From positions 372,001 through 436,000 of the forward strand of contig CAWDAQ010000003.1 of the NCBI GenBank assembly GCA_963800325.1: DNA of 64,000 nucleotides, written 5' to 3'. Below the pieces are notes generated by a model that ran no database searches, was not told where the DNA came from, and worked only from the letters and a program-made list of their open reading frames with translations. The first letter of the stretch is position 1; the number at the start of each line of letters is the position of its first letter. Positions 44,231-51,297 of this stretch are shown one piece after another. The translations under genes were made by a program, and so were the position numbers. The DNA is from CAWDAQ01 sp963800325 (GTDB lineage Bacteria; Actinomycetota; Actinomycetes; Actinomycetales; Dermatophilaceae).

Positions 44231-45169
44231 TCAGGGACGCCAGCCCCGCGCGCGGAGCGCGTCCCGCAGGCTCGCGAAGAACGGCTCGGGGTCGCAGCGC
44301 AGCGTCGTCACCGACACCTGCGCGGCGAGCTCCCCGGCCCGTTGGAGGTCGATGAGCCGCACCTCGTCGCGGACGGCCTGGTCGAGGCGGTCGTGCCCGG
44401 CCCCGTTGACCTCGACCGCGACCCGGTACGCCTGCCAGGCGACGTCGAGGTAGATCCGGCCCCACCTTCCCTCCCGGACGACCTGACGCGAGGGCTCGGG
44501 CAGGCCGCGGATCCGACACATCCGGGCGAAGTCGAGCTCCCCGAGGGAGTGGGCCCCGTCACGGACGTCCGCGAGGGTCGCCCGGAGCACGAGCCGGTAC
44601 CGGTGGCGACGGACCCGGGCGAGCTCGACGGCGACGTCCTCGACGCGCACGAGCCGCTGCTGGACCGGCATGAGGAGGAGCAGTGCCGCCTGCCGGGGCG
44701 TGCACGCCCAGAGCGCGGCCTGGACGGTCGCGACGGCGGCCCTCGCCCGCGGGATCCCGGTCGCCACCGCGTCCGCCGCGCCCCAGCGCCGGGACTCGTG
44801 GACGGCGACCCCCGCCGGCACGGCGGTGTGGGTGGACTTGACCACCCAGAGGTGGACGGCGTCGTCCTGCCACCCGGTCAGGCCGTGGGCGAGGAGCGCG
44901 GTCGTCCCTCCGAGCCTCGCGCTCCGGCCGGCGGCGAGGAGCGCCGACCACCACGCGGCCGGGCCCTCCGTGGGGCCGCAGTCGGTGACGACGCCCCGGT
45001 AGGGGACGTTGCGCCAGCGGCCGGCGGCGACGTGGGCGCGCTTGGCCGACTGCGTGACCCCGAGCGCCCGCAGCTGCATCGACGTGACGTGCCGCAGCTG
45101 GTCGGCCGACAGCTCGCCCACCCCAGGGGGCAGGCGGCGGCGGTCACCCTCGGTCCTGTCGTGCTCCAT
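44231..45169 (-). CDS. DUF559 (Vsr-like) nuclease-domain protein with AbiEi-type N-terminal domain
   Basis: A 312-residue protein. The N-terminal LSADQLRHVTSMQLRALGV...RWRNVPYRGVV resembles the winged-helix domain of AbiEi-family antitoxins. The C-terminal LDVAWQAYRVAVEVNGAGHD...VRLIDLQRAG is the DUF559 restriction-endonuclease-like fold, with D, E and H in place for a Vsr-type metal site. Such proteins are numerous in actinobacteria and of unknown role; no toxin partner is adjacent. It lies inside the selenium locus and tandem palindromes flank it on both sides. The ATG at 45169 is 6 nt after a CAGCGT box. Confidence 0.75.
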   Translation of the reverse strand: MEHDRTEGDRRRLPPGVGELSADQLRHVTSMQLRALGVTQSAKRAHVAAGRWRNVPYRGVVTDCGPTEGPAAWWSALLAAGRSARLGGTTALLAHGLTGWQDDAVHLWVVKSTHTAVPAGVAVHESRRWGAADAVATGIPRARAAVATVQAALWACTPRQAALLLLMPVQQRLVRVEDVAVELARVRRHRYRLVLRATLADVRDGAHSLGELDFARMCRIRGLPEPSRQVVREGRWGRIYLDVAWQAYRVAVEVNGAGHDRLDQAVRDEVRLIDLQRAGELAAQVSVTTLRCDPEPFFASLRDALRARGWRP

Positions 45170-45175
45170 GCCGGC

Positions 45176-45181
45176 ACGCTG
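45176..45181 (-). promoter_or_regulatory. Possible -10 box of leaderless promoter for the DUF559 gene
   Basis: CAGCGT on the minus strand, then GCCGGC and the ATG at 45169. Confidence 0.45.
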
Positions 45182-45270
45182 GCCCCCACCCCGGCGTCGC
45201 GGGGAGCGCACCCGGCGCACCTGTGGACGGTGGGACCCCGCCCCGCCCCCTGTGCGTCCCACCTCTCCCG

Positions 45271-45319
45271 GCAGCGTCCGCATCGTTGGTCGCCCCGGCG
45301 CCGACCCTGCGGACGCAAC
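45271..45319. repeat. Palindromic repeat copy C1
   Basis: GCAGCGTCCGCATCG...CCCTGCGGACGCAAC, nearly identical to C2 over all 49 nt. The outer arms pair; the middle holds GGTCGCCCCGGCGCC. Confidence 0.8.
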
Positions 45320-45331
45320 ACCGCCTCCCCC

Positions 45332-45380
45332 GCAGCGTCCGCATCGTTGGTCGCCCCGGCGCCGACCCTGCGGACGCAAC
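45332..45380. repeat. Palindromic repeat copy C2
   Basis: Tandem duplicate of C1 after a 12-nt spacer, lying 18 nt after the selD stop codon. It may terminate selD. Confidence 0.8.
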
Positions 45381-45398
45381 ACGGGGGCGTGCGGGGGG

Positions 45399-46382
45399 TC
45401 AGCGCACGACGAGGGTGTGCTCGCCCCGGGGGACCGTCTCCCCCACCACCGGGGCCCCGGGGACCTCGCCCACGACGAGCAGCCCGCCCGAGGTCTGGGC
45501 GTCGGCGAGGAGGACGAGCTCCTCCTCGTCCACGGTCGCGTGCAGGTGCGGGGTCACCCAGTCGAGGTTGCGCCGGGAGCCGCCCGGGACGAACCCGTCC
45601 CGCAGCGCGGCCCGCGCGCCGTCGACGTAGGGCACCGCGGCCGCGTCGACGACGGCGCCGACCCCCGAGGAGCGCGCCATCTTGAACAGGTGGCCGAGCA
45701 GCCCGAAGCCGGTGACGTCGGTCGCGGCGCGGACCCCGGCCGCGAGTGCGGCCTGCGCGGCGTCGGCGTTGAGGGCGGTCATCCACGCGACCGCCTCGGG
45801 GAAGACCTCCCCGGTCGCCTTGTGGCGGTTGTTGAGCACACCCACGCCGAGCGGCTTGGTGAGGCTGATCGGGAGCCCGGCCTCCGCGGCGTCGTTGCGC
45901 AGCAGCCGGTCGGGGTCGGCGACCCCCGTGACGGCCATCCCGTACTTCGGCTCGGGGTCGTCGATGCTGTGCCCGCCCGCGACGGGGCACCCGGCGGCCC
46001 GGCCGACGTCGAGCCCGCCGCGCAGCACCTCGCGCAGCAGCTCGGTCGGCAGCCGCTCCCGGGGCCACCCGACGAGGTTGATCGCGACGACGGGCCTGCC
46101 TCCCATCGCGTACACGTCGGACAGCGCGTTCGCGGCGGCGATCCGGCCCCAGTCGTAGGCGTCGTCGACGACCGGGGTGAAGAAGTCCGCGGTGGAGAGC
46201 ACGGCGATCCCGTCCGCGACCCGGACCGCCGCCGCGTCGTCGCCGGCGTCGAGCCCGACGAGCAGGTCGTCCCCGCCCACGCCGACGAGGTCGCGCACGG
46301 CGTCCTCGAGCTCGCCGGGAGGGATCTTGCAGGCGCACCCGCCGCCGTGGGCGTACTGCGTCAGCCGGGTGCCGTCGCTCAT
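45399..46382 (-). CDS. selD: Selenide, water dikinase
   Basis: A 327-residue enzyme that makes selenophosphate, the selenium donor for Sec-tRNA. The N-terminal active site reads GGGCACK, with Cys16 (not selenocysteine), Cys18 and the essential Lys19. Later VAGGHSIDDPEPKYGMAV and the DVTGFGLLGHL block are intact. It is divergent from tRNA-Sec/selA and has its own leaderless promoter. Confidence 0.96.
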   Translation of the reverse strand: MSDGTRLTQYAHGGGCACKIPPGELEDAVRDLVGVGGDDLLVGLDAGDDAAAVRVADGIAVLSTADFFTPVVDDAYDWGRIAAANALSDVYAMGGRPVVAINLVGWPRERLPTELLREVLRGGLDVGRAAGCPVAGGHSIDDPEPKYGMAVTGVADPDRLLRNDAAEAGLPISLTKPLGVGVLNNRHKATGEVFPEAVAWMTALNADAAQAALAAGVRAATDVTGFGLLGHLFKMARSSGVGAVVDAAAVPYVDGARAALRDGFVPGGSRRNLDWVTPHLHATVDEEELVLLADAQTSGGLLVVGEVPGAPVVGETVPRGEHTLVVR

Positions 46383-46388
46383 GGGCTG

Positions 46389-46394
46389 ACCCTA
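46389..46394 (-). promoter_or_regulatory. -10 box of leaderless promoter for selD
   Basis: TAGGGT on the minus strand, 6 nt before the ATG at 46382. Confidence 0.6.
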
Positions 46395-46417
46395 GCCCGC
46401 TGGTCTGACGAGTCGGC

Positions 46418-46423
46418 TAGCGT
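46418..46423 (+). promoter_or_regulatory. -10 box of tRNA-Sec
   Basis: TAGCGT, 7 nt before the first base of the mature tRNA. The spacing equals that of the leaderless mRNAs, so the primary transcript may start at the tRNA 5' end. Confidence 0.55.
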
Positions 46424-46430
46424 GGGCCCC

Positions 46431-46526
46431 GGAGGCGTCAGGGTTCCTGGTGGTCCCCCCGGTCTTCAAAACCGGTGAGACCGAGCACCTCGGTCTGGCG
46501 GGTTCGATTCCCGTCCGCCTCCGCCA
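46431..46526 (+). tRNA. selC: tRNA-Sec (anticodon UCA)
   Basis: A 96-nt tRNA with encoded CCA. The acceptor GGAGGCG pairs with CGCCTCC; the anticodon stem CCGGT/ACCGG closes the loop CTTCAAA with anticodon TCA at 46466-46468; a long variable arm (GAGACCGAGCACCTCGGTCTG) follows. Length, variable arm and anticodon together identify the selenocysteine tRNA, which reads the UGA in fdhG. Confidence 0.97.
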
Positions 46527-46530
46527 CACG

Positions 46531-46558
46531 CGCAGGGCCCGTCCGGGGCCGCCCTGCG
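46531..46558 (+). other. Hairpin between tRNA-Sec and selA
   Basis: CGCAGGGC (46531-46538) pairs with GCCCTGCG (46551-46558), four nt after the tRNA CCA. It may end the tRNA transcript or guide 3' processing before selA. Confidence 0.55.
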
Positions 46559-46587
46559 GGACAGGCCCTCGGGAGGAGTCAGCGCAG

Positions 46588-46638
46588 GTGTCGGTGCGGG
46601 ATCGGTTCGGCGCGCGCCGGTCAGCGGTGTGCCGGTGA
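46588..46638 (+). CDS. Putative 16-residue leader peptide coupled to selA
   Basis: GTG to TGA encodes VSVRDRFGARRSAVCR. GGGAGGAG lies 9 nt upstream, the only good ribosome site in front of selA. The stop codon overlaps the GTG at 46635 of selA (GTGA). Expression is inferred. Confidence 0.4.
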   Translation: MSVRDRFGARRSAVCR

Positions 46639-47936
46639 GCGGCGCGGACCCGAGGCGCCGCATTCCCCGCACCGACGCGGTGCTCGCCCTGCCCGAGCTC
46701 GCGGACGCGCTCGCCACGCACAGCAGGGACGCGGTCAAGGCCGCCGTGACGGCGGCGCAGGCCCGGGCGCGAGCCGGGGACATCGCCCCCGAGGAGGTTC
46801 CCGCCGCGGCCCTCGCGGCGCTGCCGGCCCGCCCGAGCTCGCTGCGCGCGACCCTGAACGCCACCGGCGTCGTCGTCCACACCAACCTCGGCAGGGCCCC
46901 GCTCAGCGCGGCCGCACGGGCCGCGGTCGACGCCGCGGCCGGCTACGTCGACGTCGAGTTCGACCTCGCCACCGGCGTCCGTGCCCGGCGGGGACGGGCC
47001 GCGACCGAGGCGCTCCGCCGGGCGGTGCCGGGTGCCGGCGGGGCCCTCGTGGTGAACAACGGCGCCGCCGCCCTCGTCCTCGCGACGACCGCGCTCGCCG
47101 CGGGAGACGAGGTCATCGTCAGCCGCGGCGAGATGGTCGAGATCGGCGACGGGTTCCGGCTGCCGGACCTCATCGCCTCGACCGGCGCGCGGCTGCGCGA
47201 GGTCGGCACGACGAACCGGACGACCGCGGCCGACTACGCCCGCGCGGTCGGCCCCGAGACCGGCTGCATCCTCAAGGTCCACCCGAGCAACTTCCGCGTC
47301 GAGGGCTTCACGTCCTCGGCCCGCCTCGACGAGCTCTCCGGCCTCGGGGTACCCGTCGTCATGGACGTCGGCAGCGGGCTGCTGCGCCACGAGCCGGCGC
47401 TGCCCGACGAGCCCGACGTCGCCACCTGCCTCGCCGAGGGCGCCGACGTCGTCACCGCCAGCGGGGACAAGCTCCTCGGCGGGCCGCAGGCCGGGCTCGT
47501 GCTCGGCGCCGCGGACGTGGTCGAGCGGCTGCGCCGGCACCCGCTCGCCCGGGCGCTGCGGGTCGACAAGCTCACCCTCGCCGCCCTGGAGGCCACGGTG
47601 GCCGGCCCCCTCCCGCCGGTGACGCAGTCGCTGCGGCGCGGGGGGGACGCCCTGCGCCGGCGCACCCTCGCCCTCGCCGAGCGGCTGGGTGCCGGCGTCG
47701 TCGCGGTCGACGGCCGGGTCGGCGGCGGCGGCGCCCCGGGCGTGCCGCTGCCGGGGTGGGCGGTCGAGCTGCCGGAGGCCTGCGCGTCGGCGCTGCGCCT
47801 GGGGGATCCGCCGGTCGTCGCCCGGGTCGAGCGCGGGCGCTGCGTCCTGGACCTGCGGTGCGTCCCCGAGGACGCGGACGACACCCTCGCCGCCGCCGCG
47901 GCCGCGGCCCTGGCGGCCGTGGACGGCGAGGGCTGA
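46629..47936 (+). CDS. selA: L-seryl-tRNA(Sec) selenium transferase
   Basis: A 435-residue PLP enzyme of the bacterial SelA family; starting at the alternative GTG at 46635 it would be two residues shorter. TLNATGVVVHTNLGRAPLS, LVVNNGAAAL, KVHPSNFRVEGFT and ASGDKLLGGPQAG (PLP lysine near residue 280) are all present. It converts Ser-tRNA-Sec to Sec-tRNA-Sec with selenophosphate. It follows tRNA-Sec by about 100 nt and leads into selB four nt after its stop. Confidence 0.96.
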   Translation: MPVSGADPRRRIPRTDAVLALPELADALATHSRDAVKAAVTAAQARARAGDIAPEEVPAAALAALPARPSSLRATLNATGVVVHTNLGRAPLSAAARAAVDAAAGYVDVEFDLATGVRARRGRAATEALRRAVPGAGGALVVNNGAAALVLATTALAAGDEVIVSRGEMVEIGDGFRLPDLIASTGARLREVGTTNRTTAADYARAVGPETGCILKVHPSNFRVEGFTSSARLDELSGLGVPVVMDVGSGLLRHEPALPDEPDVATCLAEGADVVTASGDKLLGGPQAGLVLGAADVVERLRRHPLARALRVDKLTLAALEATVAGPLPPVTQSLRRGGDALRRRTLALAERLGAGVVAVDGRVGGGGAPGVPLPGWAVELPEACASALRLGDPPVVARVERGRCVLDLRCVPEDADDTLAAAAAAALAAVDGEG

Positions 47937-47940
47937 GCCG

Positions 47941-49779
47941 GTGCACGTCCTCGCGACCGCGGGTCACGTCGACCACGGCAAGTCCACCCTCGTGCGGGCG
48001 CTGACCGGCACCGACCCGGACCGCTGGGAGGAGGAGCACCGGCGCGGGCTCACCATCGACCTCGGCTACGCGTGGACCTCCCTGGCCTCCGGGGAGGAGC
48101 TGGCGTTCGTCGACGTCCCCGGGCACAGCCGGTTCATCGGGAACATGCTCGCCGGTCTCGGCCCCGCCCCCGGGGTCGTGCTCGTCGTCGCCGCCGACGA
48201 GGGGTGGCGCGAGCAGACCGAGGAGCACCTCGCCGCCGTCGACGCGCTCGCCCTCACCCGGGGGCTGCTCGTCGTCACCCGGAGCGACCTCGCCGACCCC
48301 GGCGCGGTCCTGGCCGGTGCCCGGGCGCGGGTGGCCCGCAGCAGCCTCGGCGAGGTCGAGGCCGTCGCCGTCTCCGCCCGCAGCGGCGCCGGCCTCGAGC
48401 AGGTCCGCGGCGCCCTCGGCAGGCTCGTCGGGAGCATGCGCGCCGCGCACGACGCCGGGCGGGTCCGGCTCTGGGTCGACCGGGCGTTCACGGTGACCGG
48501 CAGCGGCACGGTCCTCACCGGGACCCTCGGGGCCGGGTCCGTCGCCGTGGGCGACGAGCTCGAGGTCTCCGGGCGGGTGGCCCGGGTCCGCGGCGTCCAG
48601 AGCCTGGGCCGGGAACGGGACCGGGTCGCCGGGGTGGCCCGGGTCGCGGTCAACCTCCGCGGCGTCGACGTCGCCGACGTCGGCCGGGGCGACGCCCTCC
48701 TCACGCCCGGCGCCTGGCCGCGCACCGACACCGTCGACGTGCGCGTCCGGCCCGCGCTCGGTGGCCGGACCGGAGCCCCGGACGGGGGCACCGTCGCCGA
48801 CCTGCCCGGGCACCTCACCGTCCACGCCGGCACGGCCGCGGTGACCGCCCGGGTCCGCCCGCTCGGGGACGACCTCGTCCGGCTCACCCTCCCCCACACC
48901 CTTCCCCTCGAGGTCGGGGACCGGTTCGTCCTCCGGGACCCGGGACGGCGGCTCGTCCTCGGCGGCGCCGTCGTGCTCGACCCCGACCCGCCGCCGCTCG
49001 CCCGCCGCGGGGCCGCACGGGCCCGCGCGGAGGACCTCGCCGGCGCCCACGCCCGGGTCGACGTCCCCGGCGAGGTGGCACGCCGGGGACCGGTCCGGCG
49101 GGAGGACCTGCTCGCCCTCGGCGCCTCCGCCCGGGACGTCGACGGCATCGTCGACGGCGACGACGGCGGCCTCACGGGCGTGGTCCGGGTCGCCGGCTGG
49201 CTCGTGCCCGAGCCCACGTGGCGGGCGTGGGGTCGGGCGCTGCGGACCGCGCTGGAGCGGCGGGCCACCGCGGAGCCGCTCGACCCGACCCTGCCCACCG
49301 CCGCCGCCCGCGACGCGGTCGGACTGCCGGACGGGGACCTGGTGGCCGGGCTCGCCGCCGAGGCGGGGCTGGAGCTGCGCGGCGGGCGCCTCGGGCTGCC
49401 CGGGGTGGCCGCCTCGCTCGGTGCCGCGGAGGCCCCTCTGGCCCGGATCGAGGAGCGGCTGCGCGAGTCCCCGTTCGCGGCACCCGAGCGCCCCGAGCTC
49501 GAGGCCGCGGGCCTGGGACGCCGGGAGGTCGCGGCCGCGGTCTCGTCGGGACGGCTCGTCCGGCTCGGGCGGTCCGGGGACGAGGTGCTGCTCCTGCCCG
49601 ACGCCCCGGCCAGGGCGATGCGCGTGCTCGCCGGCCTGCCGCAGCCGTTCACGACGAGCCAGGCCCGGCAGGCGCTCGGCACCAGCCGGCGGGTCGTCAT
49701 CCCGCTGCTGGAGCACCTCGACTCACGCCGCTGGACCCGCCGGATCGACGCCGGTCACCGGGAGGTCGTACGGCCCTGA
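47941..49779 (+). CDS. selB: Selenocysteine-specific elongation factor SelB
   Basis: A 612-residue factor. The GTPase domain has GHVDHGKST (residues 8-16) and DVPGH (58-62); the fourth motif reads TRSD (113-116) where most translational GTPases have NKxD. EF-Tu-like barrel domains follow, and the C-terminal third contains winged-helix repeats that bind the SECIS hairpin. It delivers Sec-tRNA to UGA codons. The 3' end overlaps the convergent DUF1992 gene by 25 bp. Confidence 0.96.
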   Translation: MHVLATAGHVDHGKSTLVRALTGTDPDRWEEEHRRGLTIDLGYAWTSLASGEELAFVDVPGHSRFIGNMLAGLGPAPGVVLVVAADEGWREQTEEHLAAVDALALTRGLLVVTRSDLADPGAVLAGARARVARSSLGEVEAVAVSARSGAGLEQVRGALGRLVGSMRAAHDAGRVRLWVDRAFTVTGSGTVLTGTLGAGSVAVGDELEVSGRVARVRGVQSLGRERDRVAGVARVAVNLRGVDVADVGRGDALLTPGAWPRTDTVDVRVRPALGGRTGAPDGGTVADLPGHLTVHAGTAAVTARVRPLGDDLVRLTLPHTLPLEVGDRFVLRDPGRRLVLGGAVVLDPDPPPLARRGAARARAEDLAGAHARVDVPGEVARRGPVRREDLLALGASARDVDGIVDGDDGGLTGVVRVAGWLVPEPTWRAWGRALRTALERRATAEPLDPTLPTAAARDAVGLPDGDLVAGLAAEAGLELRGGRLGLPGVAASLGAAEAPLARIEERLRESPFAAPERPELEAAGLGRREVAAAVSSGRLVRLGRSGDEVLLLPDAPARAMRVLAGLPQPFTTSQARQALGTSRRVVIPLLEHLDSRRWTRRIDAGHREVVRP

Positions 49780-50282
49780 CGCCGCCACCAGCGGCGGCCG
49801 ACCCGGCGCCGCCCGGCGGCCCGGCGCTCCTCCTCGCGGGCCACCTCGGCGGCGGCACGCTCGGCCGCGGCCCGCTGCGCCGTGTCCCGCTCGGCCCGCA
49901 GCACCCGCCACTGCTCGACGAGGGCGTCGACGTCGACGGTGGGCGCGAGGATCGGCGGGTGCGGACCGCGGACGAGCTCGAGGCGGCTGCGGCGGACCCG
50001 CCGGTTGTAGTCCTCGAGGACGGCCCGAACGCTGTCCTCCCCCCGCAGGTCCACCAGCGAGGCCGGGAACGTCGCCGCCTCCTTGCGCAGCGCGATGCTC
50101 GGCGGCAGCGCCCCGGTCATGTCGAGCTGCTCCCGCTCGATGAGGCCCTTGAGCCACCAGTCCGGGTCGGAGGTGTCGCCGAGGTCGGGCAGCGGCTTCC
50201 CGGCTCCGGGGAGGTCGTCGAAGTCCCCGCGCTCCATCGCCTCCCGGATCTGCCGCTCGACGGGGGACTCGAACCGCTCCAC
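49755..50282 (-). CDS. DUF1992 protein (DnaJ-C28-like conserved domain)
   Basis: A 175-residue protein. The N-terminal block ESPVERQIREAMERGDFDDLPGAGKPL is the DUF1992 signature, shared with the eukaryotic DNAJC28 family but without a J domain. The C-terminus is a charged helix ending in WWRRQGR. Function unknown. The GTG at 50282 has a GGAGAG directly before it. Confidence 0.85.
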   Translation of the reverse strand: MERFESPVERQIREAMERGDFDDLPGAGKPLPDLGDTSDPDWWLKGLIEREQLDMTGALPPSIALRKEAATFPASLVDLRGEDSVRAVLEDYNRRVRRSRLELVRGPHPPILAPTVDVDALVEQWRVLRAERDTAQRAAAERAAAEVAREEERRAAGRRRVGRRWWRRQGRTTSR

Positions 50283-50361
50283 CTCTCCACCATGCCACGG
50301 GACCCGCACGGCCGGCTCGCCACGGCCGGCTCGCCACGGAGGACGGCGACCCGGGCGCCGG

Positions 50362-50367
50362 TAGCCT
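50362..50367 (+). promoter_or_regulatory. -10 box of leaderless promoter for the BtuF-like gene
   Basis: TAGCCT, 6 nt before the GTG at 50374. Confidence 0.6.
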
Positions 50368-50373
50368 GCGGTC

Positions 50374-51264
50374 GTGCGCATCGTGTCCCTGCTGCCGTCC
50401 ACGACCGAGATCCTGTTCGACATCGGCGCCGGCGAGGACGTCGTCGGGGTGACGTTCGAGTGCGACCACCCGCCACAGGCACGCTCGGCGCGGATCGTCT
50501 CGACGAGCGCGATGCCCGAGGGGCTGGCCACGGACGAGATCGACGCGTGGGTCGCCCGGGCCACCGCGGACGGAGTGGACCTGTACCACCTCGACGCCGG
50601 CGCGCTCAGCGGCCTCGACCCCGACCTCGTCGTCACCCAGGACCTGTGTGCGGTGTGCGCGGTCGACGTCTCCGTCGTCGACGACGCCCTCGACCACCTC
50701 GGCTGCCGGGCGGAGGTGCTCACGGTCGACCCGCAGACCCTGGCGCAGGTGCTCGCGTCCGTCGTCACGCTCGGCGCGGCCACCGGCCGGGAGACCGAGG
50801 CGACGGCGCTGCGGGCGGCCCTGCGCACCCGGCTCGACGCGGTCGCCCGCACGGTCGCCGGGGCGCCCCGGCGCCGTGTCGCGGTGCTGGAGTGGACCGA
50901 CCCGCCGTACGCCCCCGGCCACTGGGTGCCGGAGATGGTCGACGTCGCCGGCGGGCTCCCGACGATGGGCCGGGCCGGGGCTCGCTCGGTCCGGACCGGG
51001 TGGGACGAGGTCGCCGCCGGCGCCCCGGACGTCGTCGTCTGCGCCCCGTGCGGCTTCGACCTGCCCGGGGCCACCGCGCTCGCCGAGGACGTCCTCACCC
51101 GCGGCGTCCTCCCGGACGCCCCGGCGGTGTGGGCGGTCGACGCGAACGCCTCGTTCGCCCGGCCCGGCCCGCGCCTCGTCGACGGCGTGGAGGCCCTCGC
51201 GGGGATCCTCCACCCCGGGGCGGCGGGGCCGCCCGACCCCGCCCTCGCGACCAGGCTACGGTAG
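50374..51264 (+). CDS. BtuF-like cobalamin/metal-chelate binding protein without signal peptide
   Basis: A 296-residue protein of the periplasmic-binding TroA/BtuF superfamily: RIVSLLPSTTEILFDIGAG and GLDPDLVVTQDLC, then a C-terminal lobe with TGWDEVAAGAPDVVVCAPCG. It starts directly at the fold, so it has neither a signal peptide nor a lipobox and should be cytoplasmic. No ABC permease or ATPase genes are adjacent. A B12-binding role is a family guess. Confidence 0.82.
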   Translation: MRIVSLLPSTTEILFDIGAGEDVVGVTFECDHPPQARSARIVSTSAMPEGLATDEIDAWVARATADGVDLYHLDAGALSGLDPDLVVTQDLCAVCAVDVSVVDDALDHLGCRAEVLTVDPQTLAQVLASVVTLGAATGRETEATALRAALRTRLDAVARTVAGAPRRRVAVLEWTDPPYAPGHWVPEMVDVAGGLPTMGRAGARSVRTGWDEVAAGAPDVVVCAPCGFDLPGATALAEDVLTRGVLPDAPAVWAVDANASFARPGPRLVDGVEALAGILHPGAAGPPDPALATRLR

Positions 51265-51297
51265 GTCGGTGGTCGGTGGTCAGTAGTCGGCGGGCCG

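Noticed and set aside
44231..45169. A functional AbiE-type toxin-antitoxin system
   Set aside because: Only the antitoxin-like N-terminal domain is seen, fused to a nuclease domain; no adjacent nucleotidyltransferase toxin exists.
44116..45380. A CRISPR array
   Set aside because: Only two pairs of palindromic repeats with 12-13-nt spacers, and no cas genes.
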